Part shown: positions 24,484-33,349 of the stretch, in pieces
How positions within the stretch are numbered: the stretch's first letter is position 1
Layout of the letters: the number at the start of each line of letters is the position of its first letter
NCBI RefSeq assembly: GCF_004001045.1
Contig: NZ_BIMK01000036.1
Coordinates: 1 to 64,000, forward strand
Direction: 5' to 3'
Source: Paenibacillus chibensis
GTDB taxonomy: Bacteria; Bacillota; Bacilli; Paenibacillales; Paenibacillaceae
DNA: 64,000 nt
Notes under the pieces: model-generated
Seen by the model: only the letters and a program-made list of their open reading frames with translations
Told to the model about the DNA's origin: nothing
Database searches by the model: none
Position numbers and translations under genes: made by a program

Positions 24484-25677
24484 TTAATTCACTTGGCTGA
24501 TCAAAGGATTGCTTAAGGTGTAAGGCGCCCCGTTTCGGATATAAAAGCGGGGGATCCGGCCTGCGATCATGCAGATGACTTCGTAATGAATGGTACCTAG
24601 CCAGGATGCCAGCTCATCCGCCGAAATGCTTTCGCCGGACTGCCGGCCGATGAGTACAACCTCTTCACCGACTTGAATTTCTTTCGCCTCTTCGGCAAAA
24701 GATTGCAACGTAACCATACACTGGTCCATGCATATCGTCCCGACGACAGGCACGCGGCGTCCGCGGATCAGTACCTCCGCCTTACCGCTCAGCATCCGGG
24801 AATATCCGTCCGCGTAGCCGATCGGAAGCGTGGCGATGGTCTCATCCGTGTCCGTCACATATCTTGCGCCGTAGCTTACGCCCCAATGAGGGGGAAGCGT
24901 TTTGACGTATGCAACCTTTGTCTTCAGCGTCAATACCGGGGTCAGCGCCACCTTTTGCCGGTTGACTTCGTCCGAAGGGTAGAGTCCGTACAAGCTGATT
25001 CCGATGCGTACCATGTTGTAGGACAGCTCCGGAGTGTCGATCGCGGCGGCACTGTTTCCCGTATGTATAATCGGGAGGCTTGTGCCTCTTTCCTTAAGAG
25101 CGACCACTACGCTAGTAAAACGCCGGTATTGCTCCAGTGTATAGCTTTTATCTTCTTCATCCGCTTTGGAAAAATGGGTGAACATCCCTTCCACCTCAGC
25201 CTGCGGCAATCCCATGGCCTCCTCGATGAACGCTACGGCGCCTTCGCCGGGAAGAAGTCCCAATCGGCCCATGCCGCTGTCAATCTTGATGTGCACCTTC
25301 AAGGGCCGTATCAGGCTTTCCTCCGGCAGAGCCGCAATGGCTTCCAGCACCTCCGGGCTGAACACCGTTACCGTAACCCGATGCTCCCAGGCTGCCGGAA
25401 TGCCTTCGGGCGGTGTATATCCAAGCACCAGAACAGGCGCCTGAATTCCCGCCTGCCGAAGCTGAATGGCTTCGTCCAGGAAGGCCACGCTTAAATAGTC
25501 CACGCCCGCTTTTTCCAGCTCGCGCGCCACTTCGACGGCACCATGTCCGTAAGCATCCGCTTTGACGCAAGCCAGAAGCTTCATCTCATCAGGAAGCGCA
25601 TCCCGGAATGCCCCGTAGTTGGCACGCAAATGATCCAGATTTATTTCCGCCTGTGTTGCTCTATATTGAACTTGCAT
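24484..25677 (-). CDS. alr: Alanine racemase
   Basis: 397 residues. The PLP lysine is Lys39 in ACVKADAYGHGA, and the second catalytic residue Tyr is in GVSYGARYVTD (about residue 270). It makes D-alanine for peptidoglycan and teichoic acids. AAGGTGA lies about 10 nt upstream. About 230 bp separate it from the antitoxin gene; no hairpin is seen there, so cotranscription is likely. Confidence 0.96.
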   Translation of the reverse strand: MQVQYRATQAEINLDHLRANYGAFRDALPDEMKLLACVKADAYGHGAVEVARELEKAGVDYLSVAFLDEAIQLRQAGIQAPVLVLGYTPPEGIPAAWEHRVTVTVFSPEVLEAIAALPEESLIRPLKVHIKIDSGMGRLGLLPGEGAVAFIEEAMGLPQAEVEGMFTHFSKADEEDKSYTLEQYRRFTSVVVALKERGTSLPIIHTGNSAAAIDTPELSYNMVRIGISLYGLYPSDEVNRQKVALTPVLTLKTKVAYVKTLPPHWGVSYGARYVTDTDETIATLPIGYADGYSRMLSGKAEVLIRGRRVPVVGTICMDQCMVTLQSFAEEAKEIQVGEEVVLIGRQSGESISADELASWLGTIHYEVICMIAGRIPRFYIRNGAPYTLSNPLISQVN

Positions 25678-25889
25678 GGTTTGCAGTCACCTTCTCTTAC
25701 GTTTTAACACGACATAGCTTGAACCAAGCCATCTGATCACGATCCATCCTGTACTCCGGTATCGCGATTTGCTATAGTCCATTCTATATAACTCGCTCAT
25801 TAATCGTAATGTTCGGGAAGGCCACTGTCAATGAACCACGGCTGGTCGGTTTCGGGCGGGTTTACCGTACCACGTCAGCGTCAGAAGAT

Positions 25890-25951
25890 AAAATAGGCGG
25901 AGGCCTTCATTGTAGAGGAATCAGCTCTAACAATTCGGGAATCCGCCTACT
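25890..25951 (-). terminator. Large hairpin, likely terminator of the ydcC-like gene
   Basis: TAGGCGGA and TCCGCCTA enclose about 40 nt that themselves contain a TAGAG/CTCTA hairpin, just past the stop of the YdcC-like gene. On the minus strand it ends in TATTTTATCTTC. It may end the transcript or be a processed structure before alr. Confidence 0.5.
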
Positions 25952-25956
25952 TCGTA

Positions 25957-27054
25957 TTATTTACCCGTTTGTTCCTGTAAAGACACGGCAATTCTCGTCA
26001 TTTCATCAACCGGAAGATTGGCGCTCGTAATCCGGAATTCGATTCCGTCATCATTCATCCAGGTCAGCGTTCTTTGACCGTCTTCGGTGAGAAGCGCGGA
26101 AGTGAACCCGAGATCCACCACCGTTCCGGATGCCAGGGCAGACACGGCCTTATCCGGCGAGCGCGATTCCATGATGGTATATTGATACGTTCCATCGTAA
26201 CGGAGGATAACCGTATGATTCGCGCTGTCTTCCAATTTATTGGTGTCCTTCGACTCCACGCCTTCCGGCGCATAATCCGGAGTAATCATCCCGAAGTCGC
26301 CGAGTTCTTTTGGCGCTGCAGCCGTACTTCCGTCCGTCTGCTGATCGTCAGCCGTGATCGGATTCCCGTTCTCATCCACCTGAAGCACCGTACCCAATGT
26401 CGGATCATCCAAAGCGGTCATGTTGCGCTTCATATCGAAAGAATCTTTTTCGAATTTGGCATCGAACTTGAACTCGGTGAACTTCACTTCCACCATGACA
26501 TGGGCTTCAGCATCTGAAACCTGCACCTGTTTAGGCGCGTAATTGTCCTTGCTCAGCCAAATCTTCTGACGGACCAGGGACTGGCTGTGGTAGTTGGCCG
26601 CCACGTCGAACACATAGCTGTCCTTGTCTGTGGCAAATTGCCGCGTTTTATCGCTCAGGATTCCCTGCACGAGCGTTTGGTACAGGTACACCTGCCCCTG
26701 ATTTTCCGGCCAGTCGCTTTTAAAGCGGAAGCTTTTATTTAGGCTTGGCGTGAGGACGAATACGCCGTCGTCGTTGCGGAGCACGATTTGGGTGACGTCC
26801 TTTTGGGCGTTGGTGAGGCTGATGCGGTAGTAGGCAGGATTTTGATACCAGACCTCAATGTTGTACTCCTGCGGCTTTTCGCTGGTAAACAGCGTCATCT
26901 TCCCCGTTCCTTTATAAGATCCCTCCTTGCTTTGCAGTGTGTCGGCCACATTATTCAAACCTTTGACTACGGAAGCGGCGTCTTTTTTGCCGCAACCGGC
27001 AAATACGACGGTGACGCACAAGATCATGGCGAGTACCCATGACATCCGGCGCAT
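25957..27054 (-). CDS. ydcC: YdcC-like sporulation lipoprotein (LolA-like fold)
   Basis: 365 residues from the ATG at 27054 (AAGGGGAT upstream). A signal ends in the lipobox VFAGC, followed by a LolA/LppX-like beta fold (EVWYQNPAYYRISLTNAQKD, and WLSKDNYAPKQVQVSD). The orthologue YdcC of B. subtilis is made in the mother cell under sigma-E and lies just upstream of alr, as here. Exact role unknown; probably anchored outside the membrane. An Ala/Thr/Asp-rich insert near 255-275 is a likely linker. Confidence 0.88.
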   Translation of the reverse strand: MRRMSWVLAMILCVTVVFAGCGKKDAASVVKGLNNVADTLQSKEGSYKGTGKMTLFTSEKPQEYNIEVWYQNPAYYRISLTNAQKDVTQIVLRNDDGVFVLTPSLNKSFRFKSDWPENQGQVYLYQTLVQGILSDKTRQFATDKDSYVFDVAANYHSQSLVRQKIWLSKDNYAPKQVQVSDAEAHVMVEVKFTEFKFDAKFEKDSFDMKRNMTALDDPTLGTVLQVDENGNPITADDQQTDGSTAAAPKELGDFGMITPDYAPEGVESKDTNKLEDSANHTVILRYDGTYQYTIMESRSPDKAVSALASGTVVDLGFTSALLTEDGQRTLTWMNDDGIEFRITSANLPVDEMTRIAVSLQEQTGK

Positions 27055-27230
27055 GACATCATCCCCTTTAGCACATGTTTTAACTGATTGATACATGTCT
27101 ATGAGGGACTTGTTCACATTATGCAGACTAGCCTGACAAGCCGGAGCAGGCCCGTACATTTTGTTTTGCCGGAGCGGCTGCATAAACAAAACGACCGTCA
27201 TCCCCGAGCCGGGAGCGGCCAATTCGTTCG

Positions 27231-27983
27231 TTAAGGATTCATTTGTGACGCAGGTACCGGCCGCTGCCTCGCCTCCCGCGCTTCTAACAGTTCATCCACC
27301 CGCACACATGCGTAACCCTGCATGCGCTCATCGTCCAGAATGGCGTCAAGCTCCGCAAGCATCAGCTCCGGCGCATCGATCTCTGCCCCCACCGTATCCC
27401 CGCTGTCATGCAGCAGAATGATGGAGCCCGGCTTCAGCTGGTCCAGGATTCGCTCCTTCAGAGGCTTCAGGCCCTTCTCCTTCACCCAGTCATGGCCCAT
27501 CACGGACCAAAGCACGATCCGGAAGTTCTTCCGCAGCGTGAATATATCCCCGAGATTCAGCAGCCCCCACGGCGGGCGGTAGTACGTCGGGCGTTCGCCT
27601 GTAATCCGCTCGATGATATCGGCGGAACGCTCCACCTGCTGCCGGCGGACATGCTTAGGACTCATCAGCCAGTTGGGGAGATGCTTGTAATTATGAATGC
27701 CAATGAGATGCCCTTCCTCGCGAATCCGTCTGATCAGCTCGGGATAACGCTCCGCTTTGCTGCCCAGCACAAAGAAGGTAGCCCGGATTCCTTTCCGTTT
27801 CAGCAGATCCAATAGGCGTGGAGTGTATGCCGGATCAGGCCCGTCATCAAAGGTAAAGGCAATCCGGCGTCCGGGGCGCCCGTGCAGCGTCACTCCGATC
27901 CCCCAGATCCGCGTGATGGCAAAGGGAACGAGCATATAGACGAGAACGAGCAGCAGCAGTATTTTATCGATGAAGTAGGTCAT
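27231..27983 (-). CDS. Polysaccharide deacetylase (NodB domain), membrane-anchored
   Basis: 250 residues. One N-terminal hydrophobic segment (about 6-26) precedes the NodB domain with AFTFDDGPD (catalytic base and metal Asp), GIHNYKH (metal His pair), YRPPWG and LLHDSG near the end. It removes acetyl groups from N-acetylglucosamine in peptidoglycan or chitin-type polymers. The start overlaps the stop of the YkoP-like gene in ATGA, so the two are coupled. In B. subtilis, ykoP is linked to sporulation-expressed genes. Confidence 0.93.
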   Translation of the reverse strand: MTYFIDKILLLLVLVYMLVPFAITRIWGIGVTLHGRPGRRIAFTFDDGPDPAYTPRLLDLLKRKGIRATFFVLGSKAERYPELIRRIREEGHLIGIHNYKHLPNWLMSPKHVRRQQVERSADIIERITGERPTYYRPPWGLLNLGDIFTLRKNFRIVLWSVMGHDWVKEKGLKPLKERILDQLKPGSIILLHDSGDTVGAEIDAPELMLAELDAILDDERMQGYACVRVDELLEAREARQRPVPASQMNP

Positions 27984-28573
27984 GACAAGCCATCCTTCGC
28001 ATAGCGGGCAAGCAGGGATTCCCGCGTCATGATGAGCATTTTGGGAACCAGCTTCGGGGCATTCTGCTTCGTGCGTTCCCTGCCAACCGGATGCAGCACG
28101 CGCATCAGCAGCCGCAAATAATAGGTGGAAAATATCCGGAACCCCTTGGAGTCCAGCGGATGCAGCTCGAACCCGAGCCCATGGATAATGCCCCGGTGCA
28201 GCAGCGTGATCCCCGTCAACGCTTGGACTTGCATCAGTTCGGCGTCCGTCTCCAGGGCCTCGCTGATTTGCTTCATGGAACGCCGGAGCATTCTGGCGGT
28301 CATCAGCGCGGCCCGGTCGGGACCGAGCTCCTTGGACATCTGCAGCACCTGCCGGTTATCCAGGTGGAGCTCCCCCACCCAATCCCCGCGATGGATCCAT
28401 TGCCCGTCTTGGCACTCCACGCTTTTTCCATGATGCCGACGGGTAACCAGTTTACAGATACCGTATTTTCTGACGGATGCGCTCCGCAGCTTCGTTACTT
28501 GGTCAAACAGTGATTCCCAGGCCATCCATACCGACTGTGCGCTTGCTTTGGAAACGGAAGATATCAAATTCAA
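27980..28573 (-). CDS. YkoP-like protein
   Basis: About 197 residues with a YkoP-like domain, recognised by DGQWIHRGDWVGELHLDNRQV (I split the motif as it runs over 20 residues) and FELHPLDSKG, and typically found with polysaccharide deacetylases. The start is not certain: the TTG at 28573 has no ribosome site, and the ATG at 28525 would remove 16 residues. It is cotranslated with the deacetylase gene. Function unknown. Confidence 0.65.
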   Translation of the reverse strand: MNLISSVSKASAQSVWMAWESLFDQVTKLRSASVRKYGICKLVTRRHHGKSVECQDGQWIHRGDWVGELHLDNRQVLQMSKELGPDRAALMTARMLRRSMKQISEALETDAELMQVQALTGITLLHRGIIHGLGFELHPLDSKGFRIFSTYYLRLLMRVLHPVGRERTKQNAPKLVPKMLIMTRESLLARYAKDGLS

Positions 28574-28748
28574 TGTGGGTCACGTCTTTCTCTTCAAATT
28601 TGGTCTTCTGCAGCAGACCGCTTCTCTTGCAAGACGTCTCTTATTTCGTTAGACGACAGAAAACCACCGATCCATGCCAACATTGTAAAAAATGAACCTA
28701 TCGTTTCCCTTTCTTCTTTCTTACGATTTTCTTAATTCCCTGTTTAAT

Positions 28749-28783
28749 GCAAAAAAAGCCGCTCTCCTGCTCGGAGAACGGCC
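28749..28783 (-). terminator. Terminator after the first sulfatase
   Basis: GCCGTTCTCC and GGAGAGCGGC pair with one mismatch, with a run of seven T on the minus strand. It lies about 22 bp past the final stop of the full-length sulfatase frame, and not near the premature stop, which shows where the gene originally ended. Confidence 0.82.
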
Positions 28784-28804
28784 CATATTCGCCGTAAAAA
28801 CGGC

Positions 28805-30316
28805 CTAGGCGTGGGAGACGCGCGGCATCGGCATCGATTCCTTGCCAAGCTCCGCCCAAATATACTTCATCAGCAGCTCCATTTTCAAAGATTGGCTTTC
28901 CTCATCATGCCACAGGTTATGAAGCTCGTGGGGATCCTGCTAGAGATCGAACAGCTCGCCATAGATCTGGTTGTAATAGACGGTGATTTTGTATCGCTGG
29001 CCTACGTACGTCTTCTGGTGGATCGTCGTCGGTTCATGGCGGAACTCACAGATCGCGTGATCACGCGCGGCCGTCTCCGGGTTCAGCCACACGGCAGACT
29101 GGTCCACGCCCGTCATCGCCTGCGGCACATCGGTTCCGGCCAAACGCAGAAACGTAGGCGCCAAATCTACCAGGGACTGGATCGAATCGGATACCATGCC
29201 CGCAGGCGTGCGCCCCGGATATCTCACGATAAAGGGGAGCCGCAGCAGATCCTCATAATGGAATCCTCCCTTGTACATCATGCCGTGCTGACCGAATAAA
29301 TGCCCGTGATCCGTCGTAAAGACGACGATGGTGTTGTCCGCGATGCCGAGCGCATCCAGCTTGTTCAGAATGCGGCCGATCGCGTCATCCATAAAGCTGA
29401 CCATGCCGTAATACGTGGCGACCGCCTTCCGGTGCTCTTCCTCCGTCATGCCTATATGGGAGTGATAGCCATGGATGCCGTAGCCGGTCTCCTTATAGGA
29501 CGAAAAATCGGGACCTGCGAGCTGCGTCATTTGAAAATGCGGCGGGTTGCGGTCATGTTCGCCCGGCACAGCCTTCGGCACCGTCAGTGTATCCGGATCA
29601 TACATGCTCGCCCATGGCTCGGGCACCAAGTATGGCGGATGCGGATCCGGAAAGCTGGCCCACAGCATGAACGGCTCTTCCTTGCCGCTGTATTCCTCCA
29701 TCAACGCGTTCGAGCGCTCCGCAATCCAGGTGTTGTAATGATACGCTTCCGGAATCGGCCAGGAAAATCGAACCGATTCATCCATCGTCCCTGTCGGAGC
29801 TGAGTAATAATCACGCCAATTCCCGCAGCCCTTCTCCTCCATCCACAGCGCGTAATGCTGTCCGACCAAATATTCGTTGGCATGGTTGCGCAGCAGCTCG
29901 ATATGCTCGAAGCCGTAAAAAGGCCCGTGAAAATCACGCCAAAAAGCAAAATCATGAAGCTTATCGCGGCCTTCCAGCGACGTGTAGGGCTCTTTCGTGA
30001 AGACCGGTTGGAAATGCGCTTTACCCACCAGCGCCGTCCGGTAGCCTTCCCCCTGCAGCAAATCCCCGACGGTCGTTTCTTCTTCCGACAGCTTGGTGCC
30101 GAGCGTCCATGCTCCATGCTGGCTCGGATATTTGCCGGTGATGATGGAAGAACGCGAAGGCGTGCAGGTCGGATTCGGGCAGTACGCTCTCGAAAAGGTC
30201 GTCCCTTCCCGCACCAGGCGGTCCAGATGCGGCGTCGATATTTCCGGATTGAATGCGCCGATCGTATTCCAATGCTGTTGATCGCTTGTAATCAGTACAA
30301 TATTAGGCTTTGGCAT
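28805..30316 (-). pseudogene. Sulfatase with an in-frame premature TAG
   Basis: Type I sulfatase with the formylglycine motif CTPSR (Cys in NPTCTPSRSS), metal site residues in LITSDQQ and FTTDHGHLFGQHG. The start is the ATG at 30316, with AAAGGA 9 nt upstream. The frame reaches YGELFDL and then meets TAG at 28942-28940. It continues open for 44 more codons (QDPHELHNLW, then MELLMKYIWAEL) to a normal stop at 28805-28807. The region after LFDL matches the C-terminal sulfatase motif LYDLxxDPxExxNL, so the stop is a nonsense mutation, or an assembly error. A product of about 458 residues lacking the last helix may form. Divergent from the AraC gene. Confidence 0.85.
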
Positions 30317-30398
30317 GGGGTTCATTCCTTTGCTTGGTTCATTACTCCCATCTTAGCCGCCATCCGGCATGGTTCCCATGACCGCGAGTTAGATATCT

Positions 30399-30428
30399 TT
30401 AACATTTTGTCAGGATATATGGTACAAT
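30399..30428 (+). promoter_or_regulatory. Promoter of the AraC gene
   Basis: TTAACA (30399-30404) and TACAAT (30423-30428) with an 18-bp spacer, about 40 bp before the TTG start of the AraC gene. A good sigma-A match. Confidence 0.65.
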
Positions 30429-30466
30429 TCAGGCAAATTCATGTACAATGAAAGGGGATACATTCT

Positions 30467-31315
30467 TTGCTGGAGCGGGCGAATGAATACTACCACGTTA
30501 CCCATTTCAACCCTGATGATTATGAGAAAAGCGGCGGTTTATGGCCGATTCATGCCGGGATCAACGAAGCAAAGCCCGACTATCATGCCGGACCGCGCAT
30601 GGTGCCCTATTATAGTTTGCATTTTGTCAAGTCTGGAGCGGTAGAGCTTCACGATGGACAACAGAATGCCGTGCTGCACAAGGGCGATGTCTTCTGCCTT
30701 TTTCCTAACCGTACGTATACGTATCGCATCCATCCGTGTCCGGATAAGCTGCGCATGGGCTGGATTGCTTTTCAGGGTGAACAGGCCGCCGTTATTTTGG
30801 ACTCCGTCCCGATGAACGCCGCCCTGCCCTTTGCCCACAAAAAAATGACGAGGGAGTTCCTGCTCACCTTCGAGCAGCTGCTCCATGCCGGAACCGGCGG
30901 CTCCATGCAGGATCGGCTGAACCGCTCCATCCTGAGCTACCGGCTGCTGAGCCAGCTGCTTCCCGCAGAATCGGAGCAGAGCATTCCGGGCAAGCCCGAC
31001 CAATGGATCGAGGACAGCAAAAATTATATGGACACCCACTATACCGAGGATATTACCGTACAGGATGCCGCGGCCTATGTAGGGATACACCGATCCTATT
31101 TTTCCAAAATGTTCACGGAACGCGTCGGCACGACGCCGACCCTGTATTTGAAGCGGCTCAAAATGGACAAATCATTACTCATGCTGCAGCAGGGACACTC
31201 GGTGCTCGAAACGGCCCTGAGCCTCGGATATTCGGATACCGCATCCTTTTCGCGGGCATTCCGCCGTTATTTCGGCTCGGCGCCGACCCGATATTATCAA
31301 ACCAAGCTTGAATAG
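30467..31315 (+). CDS. AraC-family regulator of the sulfatase locus
   Basis: 282 residues, TTG start at 30467 with AAAGGGG 9 nt upstream. The N-terminal cupin-like domain (about 45-130, with LHKGDVFCLFPNRTY) binds the inducer; the C-terminal part (about 185-280) is the AraC DNA-binding domain (YVGIHRSYFSKMFTERVG and LGYSDTASFSRAFRRYFG). It is divergent from the first sulfatase and 24 bp upstream of the sensor kinase gene, so it most likely controls the sulfatase and the nearby ABC genes. The inducer is unknown. Confidence 0.9.
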   Translation: MLERANEYYHVTHFNPDDYEKSGGLWPIHAGINEAKPDYHAGPRMVPYYSLHFVKSGAVELHDGQQNAVLHKGDVFCLFPNRTYTYRIHPCPDKLRMGWIAFQGEQAAVILDSVPMNAALPFAHKKMTREFLLTFEQLLHAGTGGSMQDRLNRSILSYRLLSQLLPAESEQSIPGKPDQWIEDSKNYMDTHYTEDITVQDAAAYVGIHRSYFSKMFTERVGTTPTLYLKRLKMDKSLLMLQQGHSVLETALSLGYSDTASFSRAFRRYFGSAPTRYYQTKLE

Positions 31316-31339
31316 ACCCATCAAAGGAGCTTTACGGAT

Positions 31340-33349
31340 ATGACGATTCTACTTATCCTCCTGATGTCGGCCATGATTATTATGTTTATCGCCAAAGCCC
31401 GGAACCCGTCCGTGTACTGGATGTCGATTATTCTGCTCGGCTGGTTTCTCAGCATGTCCGGACTGGTCCTCTTCATTGCCAAATACGGCGGATTCTATTA
31501 CCGCGTCAACATCGTGCTTTTCTTCAACGATACGATCCGCAACCTGCTGCTCCACTCCCCGATCAGCATCGACGGCGTCAGCCGCATGATCACGATCGGC
31601 AGATCGCTGTTTATCTTCGGCTTTATCGGCCTGTCCCTGTCGCTCTTCTACAACAACCGGATGAAGCACCGCATTCTCGTGCTGGCACTTCACGCTATTT
31701 TGCCTCTGATTAATATCATTTTCTATGATCCGGTCATATACAAGCCCATGCTGAGCCTCCTCAATCCCAAAAGCACGTACATCATCAGCTTCATCACGCG
31801 CGGCTGGCTCGTCGTTTCGGCCCTCTATGCCACTTCGCTCATCCTTTATTATTATTATTCCCATGTCACGATCCCGTGGCTGAAAAAACAGATCAAGCAT
31901 ATTCTCTACGGCGTGTTCGCGCTCGTGCTGTTTTACTTTTACCTCGGATTTATGGGACCGATGCAGGTGACGGACGTCCGTACCTACTACGTGCTGTATT
32001 CGGACTTTTCCAACTTCAATCCGCCGCTTACCTTGTTCGAATGGTATCTGGGCATCGGCATCACGGGCATTTTATCCGGTATCAGCTTGTTTTCGATCTG
32101 GCGCTACACCGATATCGAGAAAAAAATGGGCCAGGAGACGCTGCTGCTCGAACGCAAGCTGAAAACGGCGGATATGGGGATCAAGGTGTTCACGCACGGG
32201 ATCAAAAATCAGCTGCTCATGATCCAGGTGCTTCTGAATCAGGCGAAGCAGCACAATGCTCCGGCAGCTCCGCCTACAGGCAAAGAGCCTCTGGATAGGG
32301 CCCAGACTGTCGTGCACGAGACGCTCGAGCGGCTGGATCAGCTGTACCGCTCCATCAAAACCACTCATCTGCAGCTGCGTTCCGTGCCTGTGCGTGAGCT
32401 GATGGATGATGTGCTGGGCCGGTTCGACGCAGGCTCAAGACCGATTGAGGTGCTCATCCGTTTCGAAGATGAAGGAATTACCGTGTTAGCCGACCAAGCC
32501 CACTTGTCCGAAGCTATTTACAATATCCTGACCAATGCGGCGGAGGCGATTCCCGAGGAGAAGCACGGCATGATCCAGATCACTTCTTATCCGGAGGGCA
32601 ATTTCAACATTATCAGCATCTCCGATAACGGCTGCGGCATGGAGAAGGAGCAAAACAACTCACCGATTCGTGTCATCGTGGCTGAGGATTTGGATGTACT
32701 CCGCGAACATTTCTGCACGGTTCTGAGCAGCCATGAGGATATCCGGATTGCCGGGCAGGCATCCAGCGGCAAAATGGCCCTACAGCTGATGCGGACGGCC
32801 GGCGCGGACGTCGTGCTCATGGATATCGAAATGGACGCCAAGCATGACGGCATCCTCCATGCGCATCTCATCTTAGAAGAGTTCCCCCAGGCAAGGATCG
32901 TGTTTCTGACCGTGCATGAGGATGATGAAACGATCTTCAGCGCCTTTGAGACGGGTGCCGTCGATTACGTGCTGAAGACAAGACCCGACCAGGAGATCGT
33001 CCAGCGGGTGCGCAGCGCGCATGAAGGCATGTCCCAGATGCATCCGGAAATCGCGAACAAAATCAAAAGCGAGTTTACCCGCATCCGCAAAAACCAGGAA
33101 AATCTGTTTCAGGCGACCCTGATTCTGTCGCAGCTGACACCAAGCGAGCTTGAGATCATTCAGCTGCTGTACAGCGGCTGCAAAATATCCGAAATCGCCA
33201 AGCAGCGTCAGGTCGAGATCTCCACGATCAAATCGCAGATTAACGTCATTTTGAAAAAATTCAATAAAAAACGGAGCAAGGAAGTGATTTCCCTGCTCCG
33301 CGAGCTGAACATTATCCATTTGATCCATCAGGTGCGCGGCGACTCTTAG
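31340..33349 (+). CDS. Sensor kinase fused in frame to a LuxR-type response regulator
   Basis: 669 residues. Residues 1-255 hold about seven membrane segments. His286 in THGIKNQL is the likely phosphorylation site, and the N-box is near NILTNAAEA (395-403). The ATPase domain stops at the G1 box SDNGCGM (428-434); the F and G2 boxes are missing. From about 442 a response regulator begins (PIRVIVAEDLDVLREHF; Asp495; Lys546) and ends in a LuxR-type helix-turn-helix (about 620-660). An AAGGAG at 32645-32650 sits at the junction. The arrangement looks like a deletion that joined two adjacent genes. It is probably unable to phosphorylate itself. Start ATG with AAGGAG. Confidence 0.85.
   Translation: MTILLILLMSAMIIMFIAKARNPSVYWMSIILLGWFLSMSGLVLFIAKYGGFYYRVNIVLFFNDTIRNLLLHSPISIDGVSRMITIGRSLFIFGFIGLSLSLFYNNRMKHRILVLALHAILPLINIIFYDPVIYKPMLSLLNPKSTYIISFITRGWLVVSALYATSLILYYYYSHVTIPWLKKQIKHILYGVFALVLFYFYLGFMGPMQVTDVRTYYVLYSDFSNFNPPLTLFEWYLGIGITGILSGISLFSIWRYTDIEKKMGQETLLLERKLKTADMGIKVFTHGIKNQLLMIQVLLNQAKQHNAPAAPPTGKEPLDRAQTVVHETLERLDQLYRSIKTTHLQLRSVPVRELMDDVLGRFDAGSRPIEVLIRFEDEGITVLADQAHLSEAIYNILTNAAEAIPEEKHGMIQITSYPEGNFNIISISDNGCGMEKEQNNSPIRVIVAEDLDVLREHFCTVLSSHEDIRIAGQASSGKMALQLMRTAGADVVLMDIEMDAKHDGILHAHLILEEFPQARIVFLTVHEDDETIFSAFETGAVDYVLKTRPDQEIVQRVRSAHEGMSQMHPEIANKIKSEFTRIRKNQENLFQATLILSQLTPSELEIIQLLYSGCKISEIAKQRQVEISTIKSQINVILKKFNKKRSKEVISLLRELNIIHLIHQVRGDS

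Noticed and set aside
28574..28748. Extra gene between the YkoP-like gene and the first sulfatase
   Set aside because: Only short frames without ribosome sites. The terminator and promoter space explain the gap.
28940..28942. TAG in the first sulfatase read as pyrrolysine or by suppression
   Set aside because: No pyl genes or insertion element are seen, and the position is not an active-site one. Nonsense mutation or assembly error is simpler.
31340..33349. Ordinary hybrid histidine kinase
   Set aside because: A hybrid kinase would keep the F and G2 boxes before the receiver domain. These are absent here.
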